From an archaeon (GTDB lineage Archaea; Nanobdellota; Nanobdellia; Woesearchaeales; GW2011-AR9), in assembly GCA_018697095.1 (NCBI GenBank), contig JABHSG010000003.1:482839-546838 (forward strand): a stretch of 64,000 bases of DNA, read 5' to 3'. A program made the translations under genes and the position numbers. Position 1 is the first letter of the stretch. Every line of letters begins with the position of its first letter. Below the pieces are notes generated by a model, which was not told the origin of the DNA, searched no databases, and was given only the letters and a program-made list of their open reading frames with translations. This document shows, in pieces, positions 25,238 through 34,282 of this stretch.

Positions 25238-25747
25238 TTATTCACTGCGGCAAATTGAACCATCATCTTTCTTTGCAGCTTTAATTATCTCGAGTCTACT
25301 TGTCAAAAAGATTGCTAAATAATTTCCCATTCCAACAAAACTAACTTCACTATCAGGGTTAAACCTTTCAGTGTCAATTCCAGGAGAACTATCAAATAGA
25401 CTTGGTATAATAAGGCCATGAAAAGCACGTTTAGGATAATTTCTTTCTTTTTTCAAATTAACTTCAACTCCTGTACCAGAATATCTTACTGCGGCTAAAA
25501 TGTCCATTGGATCAAGTCTAGTCCCTAGAGGATCACTCAATTCAGAAAATCCCCTGGAAATTGATTCTCTTCCATCTGCTAAACTATGAAGAGTAAGAAA
25601 TCTATCTCCTATTGCATGGTGAAGATACATTCTAGAGACTTCAGGAATGCACGGCCGAAGCATTGTAGGGAAAGGCAAGTATCTCTCTTTTCCCATATTA
25701 ACTTCATGGATTCCAACATAATGGTTTGTCATCTCTCTCAAAATCAT
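25238..25747 (-). CDS. Hypothetical protein, 169 aa
   Basis: Soluble protein with no recognised family. Contains MYLHHAIGDRFLTLHSLADG and a C-terminal SFVGMGNYLAIFLTSRLEIIKA that looks like a strand plus helix. No signal or membrane segment. GGAG lies about eight bases before the ATG, which supports this start. Confidence 0.58.
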   Translation of the reverse strand: MILREMTNHYVGIHEVNMGKERYLPFPTMLRPCIPEVSRMYLHHAIGDRFLTLHSLADGRESISRGFSELSDPLGTRLDPMDILAAVRYSGTGVEVNLKKERNYPKRAFHGLIIPSLFDSSPGIDTERFNPDSEVSFVGMGNYLAIFLTSRLEIIKAAKKDDGSICRSE

Positions 25748-25852
25748 CTCCTGCTTTAAGAAACCTTTACTCTAACTTCACCAAATCCACCATAATCTTT
25801 ATAAATTAACTATAGTTAAGTGAGCTAGTTTAAAGAAGAAAAACTTAGCAAA

Positions 25853-26008
25853 ATGAATCAGATAAATAAAATTGACATTCAAACAGCAGTTTCAAAATCA
25901 AGCTATATTAAGGACGCTTGCTGTGAAAGTTACAAAACACAGCGTGGCAGATGTTTTAGCTGTCCTAATGCAACCCGTAACAAGGATCCAGATAAAGAGA
26001 TTTACTAA
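25853..26008 (+). CDS. 51-aa Cys-rich small protein upstream of the Suf region
   Basis: A short open frame starting MNQINKIDIQT and ending DPDKEIY. The second half holds four Cys as CC...CFSC (DACCESYKTQ, then GRCFSCPNAT), which could bind zinc or an Fe-S cluster. It precedes by 38 nt a regulator gene that also carries a Cys cluster and then the suf operon. Good codon use and the Cys pattern support it; no family recognised. Confidence 0.5.
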   Translation: MNQINKIDIQTAVSKSSYIKDACCESYKTQRGRCFSCPNATRNKDPDKEIY

Positions 26009-26046
26009 ATAAAAAATACAACTACAACAATTAACTCAAATAAAGC

Positions 26047-26454
26047 ATGGCAAAAACAACAAAAATAATTTTCCCTCCAGAGATAGAAGTTTGGTATATC
26101 TTGCCAGCGGTACGTAAACATATTTCACTAGAACTAATTAAGACAGGTCTTGCACAAAAACAAGTTGCTAAAATTATTGGGGTAACTGAAGCAAGTATCT
26201 CTCACTACAAAAAAGATAAACGTGCTAAAGAAGACATATTAGATGAAGCTTGCCTTAAACTAGTAAAAATTGCAGCAGGTGATATTGCAAAAGATCCTCT
26301 TCACTTTTACAAACGTGCAACTACTCTTCTAAATGAAATAAAAAAAACAGGACTTCTTTGTAGGCTCTACGAAGAAAAAACAGTTCTCACAGAAAAAGAA
26401 AGAGCTTGCGGCAATTGCAAAGAAGCAGAAAAAAAACTTTGTTTTGAAGAATAA
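26047..26454 (+). CDS. XRE-type HTH regulator with C-terminal four-Cys cluster
   Basis: 135 aa. The central helix-turn-helix reads LAQKQVAKIIGVTEASISHY (about 38-57), followed by a helical region. The C-terminus has Cys at TGLLCRLYEE, then ERACGNC and KKLCFEE, giving four Cys suited to an Fe-S cluster. This layout is known in archaeal COG2522-type predicted regulators. Directly upstream of sufB, it may sense cluster status and control the operon (inference from position and Cys pattern). Confidence 0.78.
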   Translation: MAKTTKIIFPPEIEVWYILPAVRKHISLELIKTGLAQKQVAKIIGVTEASISHYKKDKRAKEDILDEACLKLVKIAAGDIAKDPLHFYKRATTLLNEIKKTGLLCRLYEEKTVLTEKERACGNCKEAEKKLCFEE

Positions 26455-26488
26455 AACAATCAATCAAAATATAATCAATTAATAAAAA

Positions 26489-27898
26489 ATGGCTTCTGAA
26501 TTAAAATCAAAAATAAACATTGGGATCAACCGTGATCTCTACGATCAAGCAGATGATCATAAAGCAAAACTAATTGCAAAACTTGGGATCAATGAAGAAG
26601 TAGTAAGGCTTATCTCCAAAACAAAAAACGAGCCAGAGTGGATGCTCAATTTAAGGCTTAAAGCATTCAAATTATTTCAAAAAACTCCTCTACCATCTTG
26701 GGGCCCAGACTTAAACAAACTAGATCTAAACAAAATCACTTATTTTGTAGATCCTAATGCTAAAGAATCAAACTCTTGGGATGATGTTCCAAAAGAAATC
26801 AAAGACACTTTTGATAAATTAGGAATTCCAGAAGCAGAAAAAAAATCACTTGCAGGAGTTGGAGCACAATATGATAGTGGTATGGTTTACCACAATATCA
26901 AAGAGTCGCTAAAAAAGCAAGGCGTTATTTTTGAAAACATGGATGTAGCAATAAAAAAATATCCAGAACTTGTAAAAAAATATTTTATGACTTCTTGTAT
27001 TCCAATTACTGACCATAAATTTATCATGCTGCACGCAGCAGTTTGGAGTGGTGGAACTTTTATTTACGTTCCAAAAAACATAACTGTCGACCTTCCACTG
27101 CAAGCTTATTTTCGTATGAATCAGCAAAGTGGTGGGCAATTCGAACACACATTAATTATTCTTGAAGAAGCAGCTCAGCTGCATTACATTGAAGGCTGCT
27201 CATCTCCACGTTACCAAAAATCCAGCCTCCACGCTGGTTGCGTTGAAATCCATGTAAAAGATAATGCAAATATGAGATACACTAGTATTGAGAATTGGTC
27301 ACGTAACGTTTACAATCTTAACACCAAACGTGCAATTGTACATAAAAATGCCAAAATGGTTTGGGTGAACGGCAACATGGGCAGTGCAAAAACAATGCTT
27401 TACCCTTGTTCAATTCTTCTTGGAGAAAACGCTTATGCTGAAAATCTTGGTGTTGCTTTTGCAGGATCAAACCAAGATCAAGACACTGGTAGTAAAGTAA
27501 TACATGCAGCCTCAAATACTAAGTCATTAATCCGAGCTAAGTCCATTAGTAAAGATGGTGGGGTCAGTTCCTATCGTGGTCTTGTGAAAGTACTACCAAA
27601 AGCTAAAAATTGTAAAAGCCAAGTTGAGTGCGACGCATTACTTCTTGACAAAGATTCAGTTTCCAAAACATACCCGTATATGAGTATTAAAAACTCAACT
27701 ACTCAAATTGGTCACGAAGCTAGTGTGAGTAAAATAAATGATGAGCAATTATTTTATCTTAAAAGCCGTGGCCTTAGTACAGAGCAAGCCACAAAACTAA
27801 TTGTTTCAGGTTTCATTTCTGATATTGTCAAAGCACTCCCACTAGAATACGCAGTGGAACTCAATAAACTAATCGAACTAGAAGTGGAGGGTATGTAG
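26489..27898 (+). CDS. sufB: Fe-S cluster assembly scaffold SufB
   Basis: Core scaffold of the SUF system, which builds Fe-S clusters with SufC and SufD. The 469 aa protein has the typical helical N-terminus (MLNLRLKAFKLFQKTPLPSW) and the beta-helix domain with GGTFIYVPKNITVDLPLQAY. The C-terminal region QIGHEASVSKINDEQLFYL and the Cys in AKNCKSQVECDALLL match cluster-assembly positions. Stop and next start are directly adjacent, which implies coupling with sufD. Confidence 0.95.
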   Translation: MASELKSKINIGINRDLYDQADDHKAKLIAKLGINEEVVRLISKTKNEPEWMLNLRLKAFKLFQKTPLPSWGPDLNKLDLNKITYFVDPNAKESNSWDDVPKEIKDTFDKLGIPEAEKKSLAGVGAQYDSGMVYHNIKESLKKQGVIFENMDVAIKKYPELVKKYFMTSCIPITDHKFIMLHAAVWSGGTFIYVPKNITVDLPLQAYFRMNQQSGGQFEHTLIILEEAAQLHYIEGCSSPRYQKSSLHAGCVEIHVKDNANMRYTSIENWSRNVYNLNTKRAIVHKNAKMVWVNGNMGSAKTMLYPCSILLGENAYAENLGVAFAGSNQDQDTGSKVIHAASNTKSLIRAKSISKDGGVSSYRGLVKVLPKAKNCKSQVECDALLLDKDSVSKTYPYMSIKNSTTQIGHEASVSKINDEQLFYLKSRGLSTEQATKLIVSGFISDIVKALPLEYAVELNKLIELEVEGM

Positions 27899-29038
27899 GT
27901 GGCAACAACATCTTCTCTTCCTAATTTCAAATACGGTCCAGGTTTAGGTTCCAATACTAAAAACCTAAATCTAGATTTAGAACTGCAAACTCTTAGGGAT
28001 ACAAAACAAGAGGTAGCTAAAGTATCAAACACTAAAATTGAAACAAAAGAGTCTTTTGAAGATATTGTTGACTTTAGTAAAGATGCAGTTTTAGCTTCAC
28101 ATGAACTTGTAGCTCACAAAATAAACCTTCTTGTCCCTAAAAACCAAGACCAAAAAGAAACTTTAGAACGAAGTGATAAACTTCACACAAGTGAAGGTTT
28201 AGAGGATTCAAAAAGTTCTCAAAAAGGTTTAGACACTGGCACAGTTTCAAAAACAATAGTATTAGAAATAAATTCAAGTCAAAGTCATGTCGCTAGCACA
28301 ATCACTGTTGTTGCAGAGGAAAATAGTAGTTCAACCATTTTTGTTGAAAGCAAATGCAAAAATCCTATCCTTCAATCAACAGTAATTCAAGTCATCGCAA
28401 AACCAAACTCAACACTAAATATCACTACAAAGAACTTAAACTCAGCAAAGATAAATCTCATCTACACTAAAACTCAAATTCAAAAAGGAGCATCTATTAC
28501 AATCACTGACGATTTAACAATTACAAATAACAAGAACAAGGATTCATTTACTTCTCTTCGAGTAGATCAAAACAACATAAGCCAAAATGCAACTGCCAAA
28601 ACTTTCACATCTTTCATTCAAAACCAAACTCAGCAATTTGATCTTAAAACAAACATTCATCATTTGGCAAACAATACCTCAGGGAAAATGTTAGCACGTG
28701 GTGTGCTTCAAGATAATAGTAAAGTGAGTTTCCAAGGGAAAATTCATGTCCCGAAAAATACCATCGATACTACCTCGCATCAAAATTTCAAAGTACTTAC
28801 TCTTGGAGATAAAACGTCTTGCGATGCTGTGCCAGTTTTAGATATTCATAATGATGATGTTTCAGTGTCTCATGGAGTGGCCCTTGGCAGAATAGATGAA
28901 GAGCAACTTTTCTATTTGCAAAGTAAAGGTATCTCAAAAGAAAAAGCAATCCAAATTATTTCGCAAGGATTCTTAAATCAAGCTTTAATCAATATGCCTA
29001 AAAGTAATCAAAATCAACAAGGAGATGATTTGCAATGA
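27899..29038 (+). CDS. sufD: SufD-like partner of the SufBCD scaffold
   Basis: 379 aa, diverged but clear: the C-terminus HNDDVSVSHGVALGRIDEEQ followed by LFYLQSKGISKEKA matches SufB/SufD, including the conserved His. The N-terminal 120 residues are charged and shorter than in bacterial SufD. GTG start, supported by GGAGGG eight bases upstream inside the sufB end. The middle forms a beta-helix of short hydrophobic strands. The stop overlaps the sufS start by 4 nt. Confidence 0.88.
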   Translation: MATTSSLPNFKYGPGLGSNTKNLNLDLELQTLRDTKQEVAKVSNTKIETKESFEDIVDFSKDAVLASHELVAHKINLLVPKNQDQKETLERSDKLHTSEGLEDSKSSQKGLDTGTVSKTIVLEINSSQSHVASTITVVAEENSSSTIFVESKCKNPILQSTVIQVIAKPNSTLNITTKNLNSAKINLIYTKTQIQKGASITITDDLTITNNKNKDSFTSLRVDQNNISQNATAKTFTSFIQNQTQQFDLKTNIHHLANNTSGKMLARGVLQDNSKVSFQGKIHVPKNTIDTTSHQNFKVLTLGDKTSCDAVPVLDIHNDDVSVSHGVALGRIDEEQLFYLQSKGISKEKAIQIISQGFLNQALINMPKSNQNQQGDDLQ

Positions 29039-30297
29039 ACCCAGAATTAATCAAAAAAGATTTTCCAATCTTAAATCAACAAATAAACCAAAAAGATCTA
29101 GTTTACTTAGATAATGGAGCAACTAGTCAAAAACCATCGCAAGTGATCAAGGCAATCACTCATTTTTATGAAACAAGCAATGCAAATGTGCATAGGTCAA
29201 TTCATACTTTAGCAACCAGAGCAACTATTGGTTACGAAAAAGCCCATGAAACTGTGGCGAATCTCATCAATGCAAAATCTCATGAGGTTATCTTTACACG
29301 TGGAACAACTGACGGCCTGAACAAAATAGCCAGGTCTTTAAAAAATTCAACAATCAATAATGCACCTGTCTTTCAAGATGGCGACGAAATAGTTCTTACA
29401 GAAATGGAGCACCACGCAAACATTGTCCCATGGCAACAAGTCAAAAAAGATCTAAAAAAGCAAAACATCAATATTACTCTCAAATGGATCCCTTTAACAG
29501 ATAACTACGAATTAGACCTAAGTAACCTAAATCAAATAATTACCAAAAAAACAAAAGTTCTTTCTCTCACTCATATCAGTAATGTTCTTGGTACAATCAA
29601 TCCAGTAAAACAAATTATCAAACAAGCAAAAAACATAAACCCAAATATCATAACTATTATTGATGCTGCTCAATCAGTTCCACATATGCCAGTGGACGTA
29701 AAAGACTTAGGCTGCGAAGTCTTAGTTTTCTCAAGCCACAAAATGCTTGGCCCAACAGGTATTGGCGCCTTGTATGGTAAAGAATCTCTTCTAAAAGAAA
29801 TTGAGCCATTCAACTACGGTGGAGATATGATTATGGATGTCTCAAAAGAATCAGCGAACTGGAACGAACTACCTTTCAAATTTGAAGCAGGCACACCTAG
29901 TTTAGCGCAGGCAGCAGGATTTAAATCAGCAATTGATTATCTAACTACTATTGGTATGCAAAAAATTAAAGAGCATTCAGATGAACTTACCTCATACATG
30001 CTTGAAAAACTAAGCGCAATCAAGGGCCTAAAAATCATCGGTCCAAACACAGCAAAAAACAGGGCACCAGTAGTTTCATTTACAATAAATTCTATTCATA
30101 ATCACGACATCAATGAAATTTTAAATAGCGAAGGTATTGCAATTCGTGTTGGAAACCACTGCGCTATGCCACTTATGCAATCATTAAGTATCTCAAATGG
30201 AACTCTTAGAGCTTCAGCATATATCTACAATACAAAAAAAGATGTTGACAAATTAACAACTACTCTCAATAAAGCAATTAAAATATTTTCAAAATAA
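29035..30297 (+). CDS. sufS: Cysteine desulfurase SufS (group II)
   Basis: PLP enzyme that takes sulfur from cysteine for Fe-S assembly; 420 aa. YLDNGATSQKP opens the fold, TEMEHHANIVPW carries the PLP-stacking His, DAAQSVPHMPVDV the PLP Asp, and VFSSHKMLGPTGIGALYG the Schiff-base Lys (about 236). The active Cys sits in RVGNHCAMPLM (about 378). Start overlaps the sufD stop (ATGA), with GGAG upstream. No SufE/SufU partner is seen in the window. Confidence 0.95.
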   Translation: MNPELIKKDFPILNQQINQKDLVYLDNGATSQKPSQVIKAITHFYETSNANVHRSIHTLATRATIGYEKAHETVANLINAKSHEVIFTRGTTDGLNKIARSLKNSTINNAPVFQDGDEIVLTEMEHHANIVPWQQVKKDLKKQNINITLKWIPLTDNYELDLSNLNQIITKKTKVLSLTHISNVLGTINPVKQIIKQAKNINPNIITIIDAAQSVPHMPVDVKDLGCEVLVFSSHKMLGPTGIGALYGKESLLKEIEPFNYGGDMIMDVSKESANWNELPFKFEAGTPSLAQAAGFKSAIDYLTTIGMQKIKEHSDELTSYMLEKLSAIKGLKIIGPNTAKNRAPVVSFTINSIHNHDINEILNSEGIAIRVGNHCAMPLMQSLSISNGTLRASAYIYNTKKDVDKLTTTLNKAIKIFSK

Positions 30298-30317
30298 ATC
30301 AAAGAAGGAAAATCAAA

Positions 30318-31118
30318 ATGACAAAACAAACACTAATCATCAAAGACCTACATGTTGAAGTAGAAGGCAAAGAAATTTTGCACGGAATCAATCTCGAATT
30401 TGAATCAGGAAAAGTTCATGCAATCATGGGGCCAAACGGTTCAGGAAAATCTACACTCGCTAATACTATCATGGGTCATCCTAATTATAAAGTTACTAAA
30501 GGAAAAATCTTATTAACTAAAAATAAAAAAACCAGTGACATCACTTTTTGGTCAGCAGATAAACGTGCTAATGCAGGAGTTTTTCTTAGTTTCCAATATC
30601 CAAGTGAAGTTCCTGGAGTTAATATTAATTCATTTTTAAGAACTGCAGTGAACGCGCAAAGAGAAAACAATAAACTTAAACCATACACTATTCCTGAATT
30701 TTTCAAACTTCTAAAAGAAAAAATGAAACTTCTTGGCCTTGATGCAAGTTTTCGTAAAAGGTCATTAAACGAAGGATTTTCAGGTGGAGAAAAAAAACGC
30801 AGCGAAATGCTCCAACTACTCTTGCTCAAACCAACATTTGCTATCCTTGACGAAACCGATAGTGGTCTTGACGTTGATGGTATTAAGGCAGTTGCAGATG
30901 CAATTCATACAGCAAGGAAACAAGATGCGACTGAATCAAAAAGCAAAACAAGTGGTATGGGTATAGTTCTGATAACTCATTATGAAAGATTCATTAAAGA
31001 ATTAATGCCAGACAAAGTAAGCATTCTTTGCGGCGGTAAAATTATCACTCAAGGGAGCACAGAACTTGCAAAGAAGATTCATGAGAAAGGTTTTGATCAG
31101 TTCATCAAAGGTAAATAA
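30318..31118 (+). CDS. sufC: SufC ABC-type ATPase of the SufBCD complex
   Basis: ATPase that drives the scaffold. 266 aa with Walker A GPNGSGKST (about 39-47), the Q-loop SFQYPSEVPG, signature FSGGEKKRSEM, Walker B AILDETDSGLD and switch His in LITHYERF. These details, especially DETDSGLDVDG, are specific to SufC rather than transporters. GAAGGA lies ahead of the ATG. Cotranscribed with sufB-D-S. Confidence 0.96.
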   Translation: MTKQTLIIKDLHVEVEGKEILHGINLEFESGKVHAIMGPNGSGKSTLANTIMGHPNYKVTKGKILLTKNKKTSDITFWSADKRANAGVFLSFQYPSEVPGVNINSFLRTAVNAQRENNKLKPYTIPEFFKLLKEKMKLLGLDASFRKRSLNEGFSGGEKKRSEMLQLLLLKPTFAILDETDSGLDVDGIKAVADAIHTARKQDATESKSKTSGMGIVLITHYERFIKELMPDKVSILCGGKIITQGSTELAKKIHEKGFDQFIKGK

Positions 31119-31130
31119 AACAACGACAAA

Positions 31131-31511
31131 ATGGTATTAACAAAAGCTTTGGAACGTAGTGAACAAAGGTCTACTAAGCCAAAGGGGCTTAGCAGAAAAG
31201 AAGTAATTGCAGTATGTAAAAAGGTAGAAGACCCTGAACTATTTTTGGACATTTACACTCTTGGTCTTATTTATGAAATCACTATTAATGATTCGCCAAA
31301 AATAATTGAAGGAACTAAAGAACTAGGGCCGCAAATTCACATCCTTATGACTTTCACAACACCGATGTGCCCATACGGCCCACAAATGGTTCAAGAACTT
31401 GAGACTCAGTTAGAACTTGCTGGTGCAGACATTGAAAAAACAAGCATCGAAATCACTTTTGATCCACCGTGGAAACCAAGCGAAGACTTAAGGGACATGA
31501 TGGGAATATAA
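31131..31511 (+). CDS. MIP18/SufT-type Fe-S assembly factor (DUF59)
   Basis: 126 aa. Core VEDPELFLDIYTLGLIYEI, MTFTTPMCPYGPQMV with the conserved Cys, and EITFDPPWKPSEDLRDMMG, all hallmarks of MIP18/DUF59 proteins that help deliver Fe-S clusters. It starts 12 nt after sufC and closes the suf operon. The N-terminal 25 residues are a basic extension. Confidence 0.9.
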   Translation: MVLTKALERSEQRSTKPKGLSRKEVIAVCKKVEDPELFLDIYTLGLIYEITINDSPKIIEGTKELGPQIHILMTFTTPMCPYGPQMVQELETQLELAGADIEKTSIEITFDPPWKPSEDLRDMMGI

Positions 31512-31524
31512 TAAGGAAAGAAAG

Positions 31525-31842
31525 TTACTTTTTTCCTTGGCCTTCTAATTCTGCTTGCACAATACGCAGCTCAAGGCCTTTAGGTCCGGAATCCAAATGA
31601 AGTTTTTGAACATGGACGTATCTTCGCTCAAAATCACCACATATCTCTTCTCTACTAGGGCCATATCCATTCTCTATTAATTCTATATAATTATTGGATA
31701 ACAATGCACGCCCAATTGCTTCTTCATGGGATCTCGCAATGACAACTGTTCCATGCAACCCATCAGATCCAGGTTCCAAACGAACCCCATCTTCACTAAA
31801 ATGAACCAGATATGCAATTTCATTGTTGTTTTCAATACTCAT
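31525..31842 (-). CDS. Hypothetical protein, 105 aa
   Basis: Soluble acidic protein convergent with the suf operon. It has YLVHFSEDGVRLEPG at the N-terminus, suggesting a small alpha/beta fold, and ends with QAELEGQGKK. GAGGAG just before the ATG supports the start. No family recognised. Confidence 0.55.
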   Translation of the reverse strand: MSIENNNEIAYLVHFSEDGVRLEPGSDGLHGTVVIARSHEEAIGRALLSNNYIELIENGYGPSREEICGDFERRYVHVQKLHLDSGPKGLELRIVQAELEGQGKK

Positions 31843-31969
31843 ATCTTCTCCTCAATAAATTCATGTCTTACACAAAGGAAAAAGAGTTTATACTTTAATT
31901 TTAGCGCCCCCTAAGTAGGGGTTTACAAAAAGATTTAAATAAACACAAGACAATAAAAAAAGATAGAAA

Positions 31970-32731
31970 ATGGTTGCAAGCAAACTTAAGGAGTTGGGGT
32001 TAACAAAAGGAGAAATTAAGGTATATTTAGCCTTGCTTAAAATTGGTATTTCAACAAAAGGTCCAATTGCATCTAAAGCTAAAGTGTCAGAATCAAAAGT
32101 CTACGAAATATTGGATCGTCTTACAGCAAAAGGTCTTGTTTCAAATGCTATGAAAAAAAAAGGAGCAAGACAAGTTAAGCAATTTAAAGCAGCTAATCCT
32201 ATTTTGCTAAAAGATTTTCTAAACAAAAAGAAACGTGCAATAGAGAAAGAAGAAAAAATAGTAGATTCCATTCTTCCAATGCTTCAAGCTCAATTAACAG
32301 CGCAAGATTGCGAGTATAGTGCTGTAATCTATGAAGGATTCAAAGGGATTAGAACAAACAACAAAGAAGTTCTTGAAATGATTGGCAAGGACGATGAGTG
32401 GATGGCAATGGGTGTTAGTTCAAGCAAGGCAAAACAATACAATGCATTTTGGGTACAGTGGTTAAAACAGCGTGCAAAAAGAGGTGGGCCAGCTCGTATT
32501 TTGTTTGTTGACAAAGCAACGAAGTATTACCAAGACTTAAGCAAGATTAAAAACACACAAGTTGGATACTTAAAATCAGTTGCACCTTCAGCTGTGGTAA
32601 TGACAAAGAATCGAGTGATGATTCTAACTTATGGGGATACTCCTGCTTGTTTAGCTATTACTAATAAACAAGTCTATGAGTCTTTCAAAGGATTTTTTGA
32701 AAGTTTATGGAGCTTAGCAAAAAAAAATTAA
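31970..32731 (+). CDS. Second TrmB-family transcriptional regulator
   Basis: 253 aa. Winged helix at residues 1-75: LKELGLTKGEIKVYLALLKI and SKVYEILDRLTAKGLVS. A coiled linker and a C-terminal domain (about 110-253) follow, with KTRMV-type basic helices and TYGDTPACLAI. It is a paralogue of the regulator at 2498 in architecture but with low identity. TATA-like TTTAAATA lies about 35 nt upstream. Placed between suf genes and the HesB fusion, it may control part of this region (inference). Confidence 0.82.
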   Translation: MVASKLKELGLTKGEIKVYLALLKIGISTKGPIASKAKVSESKVYEILDRLTAKGLVSNAMKKKGARQVKQFKAANPILLKDFLNKKKRAIEKEEKIVDSILPMLQAQLTAQDCEYSAVIYEGFKGIRTNNKEVLEMIGKDDEWMAMGVSSSKAKQYNAFWVQWLKQRAKRGGPARILFVDKATKYYQDLSKIKNTQVGYLKSVAPSAVVMTKNRVMILTYGDTPACLAITNKQVYESFKGFFESLWSLAKKN

Positions 32732-32887
32732 TAGACACCTACTTCTTTTGCCAGTAAAGAGTGCGTATTTTAATAAAGAAAAATCAATTCACTAAAAAAA
32801 TTCAAAACAGAGTTTTTAATTACATCTTAGGTAACAATTCAAATTCTTCCAGAACTATTATAAAACACCCCTTGTACTAACATAGCA

Positions 32888-33538
32888 ATGACACAAGTAA
32901 TTCCAAATAATCAAGAAACACAGAGCCAAAAAGCGATCACTAAACAAACTCTTATTGGAGATATCGTAGACCAGTATCCTCATTTAGTACCAACTCTATT
33001 GTCTTTTGGTGTCCACTGCGTTGGCTGCCACGTAAGTCCATTTGAGCCATTAGGTGAAGGACTAGCAGGTCACGGCATGGATGAAGCTAAGATCCAAGAT
33101 TGTCTAGAAAAACTAAACAAAGCGCATCAAGAACACTTAGGGTCTCAGGGTGCAAAAAAAACACAAAATCAAGATATTCAAAATTCAATTTCCAAAGAAG
33201 AAAGTACAAAAGAACTCACTCTAACACTTACTCAAAAGGCTGTTGATAAGATTAAAGAATTAACAAAAGAGCATAAAAAAAACGCACTAATGATTGCAGT
33301 TAAGCCTGGCGGATGTTCTGGCTATGAATATGTTCTTGAACTAGTAGAAGATAAAGACAAACAAGAAAACCAGCACATAATCTCTCAAGATGATGTTAAA
33401 GTTTTCATAGACAAAGAATCTCTAAAAATTATGAATGGCTCTCAAATAGATTATCAAAACACACTTCAAGATGCTGGTTTCAAAATCAATAATCCTAGTG
33501 CCAAGAACACTTGCGGCTGTGGTAACTCTTTTTCATAA
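32888..33538 (+). CDS. DUF1858-HesB/IscA fusion protein
   Basis: 216 aa with two domains. Residues 18-80 match DUF1858 (GDIVDQYPHLVPTLLSFGVH, then CVGCHVSPFEPL with a CxxC, then AGHGMDEAKI). After a Gln/Lys linker, residues 108-216 form an A-type Fe-S carrier: LTLTQKAVDKIKEL, GGCSGYEYVLEL and the C-terminal NTCGCGNSFS, giving the three conserved Cys. The DUF1858 Cys pair may hand over or bind metal or sulfur. The fusion next to suf genes points to cluster delivery. Confidence 0.9.
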   Translation: MTQVIPNNQETQSQKAITKQTLIGDIVDQYPHLVPTLLSFGVHCVGCHVSPFEPLGEGLAGHGMDEAKIQDCLEKLNKAHQEHLGSQGAKKTQNQDIQNSISKEESTKELTLTLTQKAVDKIKELTKEHKKNALMIAVKPGGCSGYEYVLELVEDKDKQENQHIISQDDVKVFIDKESLKIMNGSQIDYQNTLQDAGFKINNPSAKNTCGCGNSFS

Positions 33539-33614
33539 GTTATTCTTTTTTTCCCACTAAATTTTTCTCAAAATAGTAATCTTTTTATATTTCTAGTATA
33601 GTCTTATATCTTTG

Positions 33615-34223
33615 ATGGATCACCCAGATGCAACAAGCGCTACATCAACTTCTCATGCACCAAATTCATCCATCTCAACAACTGTAACTACTACCTTGCA
33701 AAGTAAAATTCACGGCCCTTTGTACTTTGAAAGGTCAATGGCTGCTGCAATTGCAACTAATCGATACACTTTTATTTTTATTGAAACAACAATCGCTGGT
33801 CTAGGTCCAGTACTAGCAGATCGCTTGGTTGGAAATTATAGATTTGCACCTTTTGGAGATGGAGTAACTGGTCCGAGAATAGCAAGAGGTCAAGTCTCTG
33901 GCCTTCATCACTTAGTTCAATTTTATGATAAAACAACAACTGCAAGAGAAAAAATCCCTACTGCACGGATCTATTTAAGAAAGCCACATGGCCAGGCAGG
34001 AAAATTAATCTTAGGGGCACATAGGTGTTCTCCGAAAGGTAATGGTAACTTGAAAGGTGCAAATCTACTTGACTTAGTTTATGTCCCAGGGGGAGAATTA
34101 TTTGAAGCAGTTCTATCATTAACTACTGTCCCTTCAGATCTGCAAGCAATTTACTGCGCTAGCGCAAAATCTAGAACTTTGGCTAATTGGGTTCCAAGAT
34201 ATAAAGGGCCAATGCCTACGTAA
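33615..34223 (+). CDS. Hypothetical protein, 202 aa
   Basis: I take the ATG at 33615 rather than the TTG just before it: TTTATATT lies 31 nt upstream, matching the leaderless rule. The N-terminal 30 residues are Ser/Thr-rich. The body has strand-like TFIFIETTIAGLGPV, a basic Gly-rich middle (RLVGNYRFAPFGDGVTGP) and LLDLVYVPGGELFEAVLSL. No signal, no known family. Confidence 0.58.
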   Translation: MDHPDATSATSTSHAPNSSISTTVTTTLQSKIHGPLYFERSMAAAIATNRYTFIFIETTIAGLGPVLADRLVGNYRFAPFGDGVTGPRIARGQVSGLHHLVQFYDKTTTAREKIPTARIYLRKPHGQAGKLILGAHRCSPKGNGNLKGANLLDLVYVPGGELFEAVLSLTTVPSDLQAIYCASAKSRTLANWVPRYKGPMPT

Positions 34224-34282
34224 TTAATGATATAATCTTAATTACCATAACTCTTATATTCTCATGCCATACCAGTGTCTTT

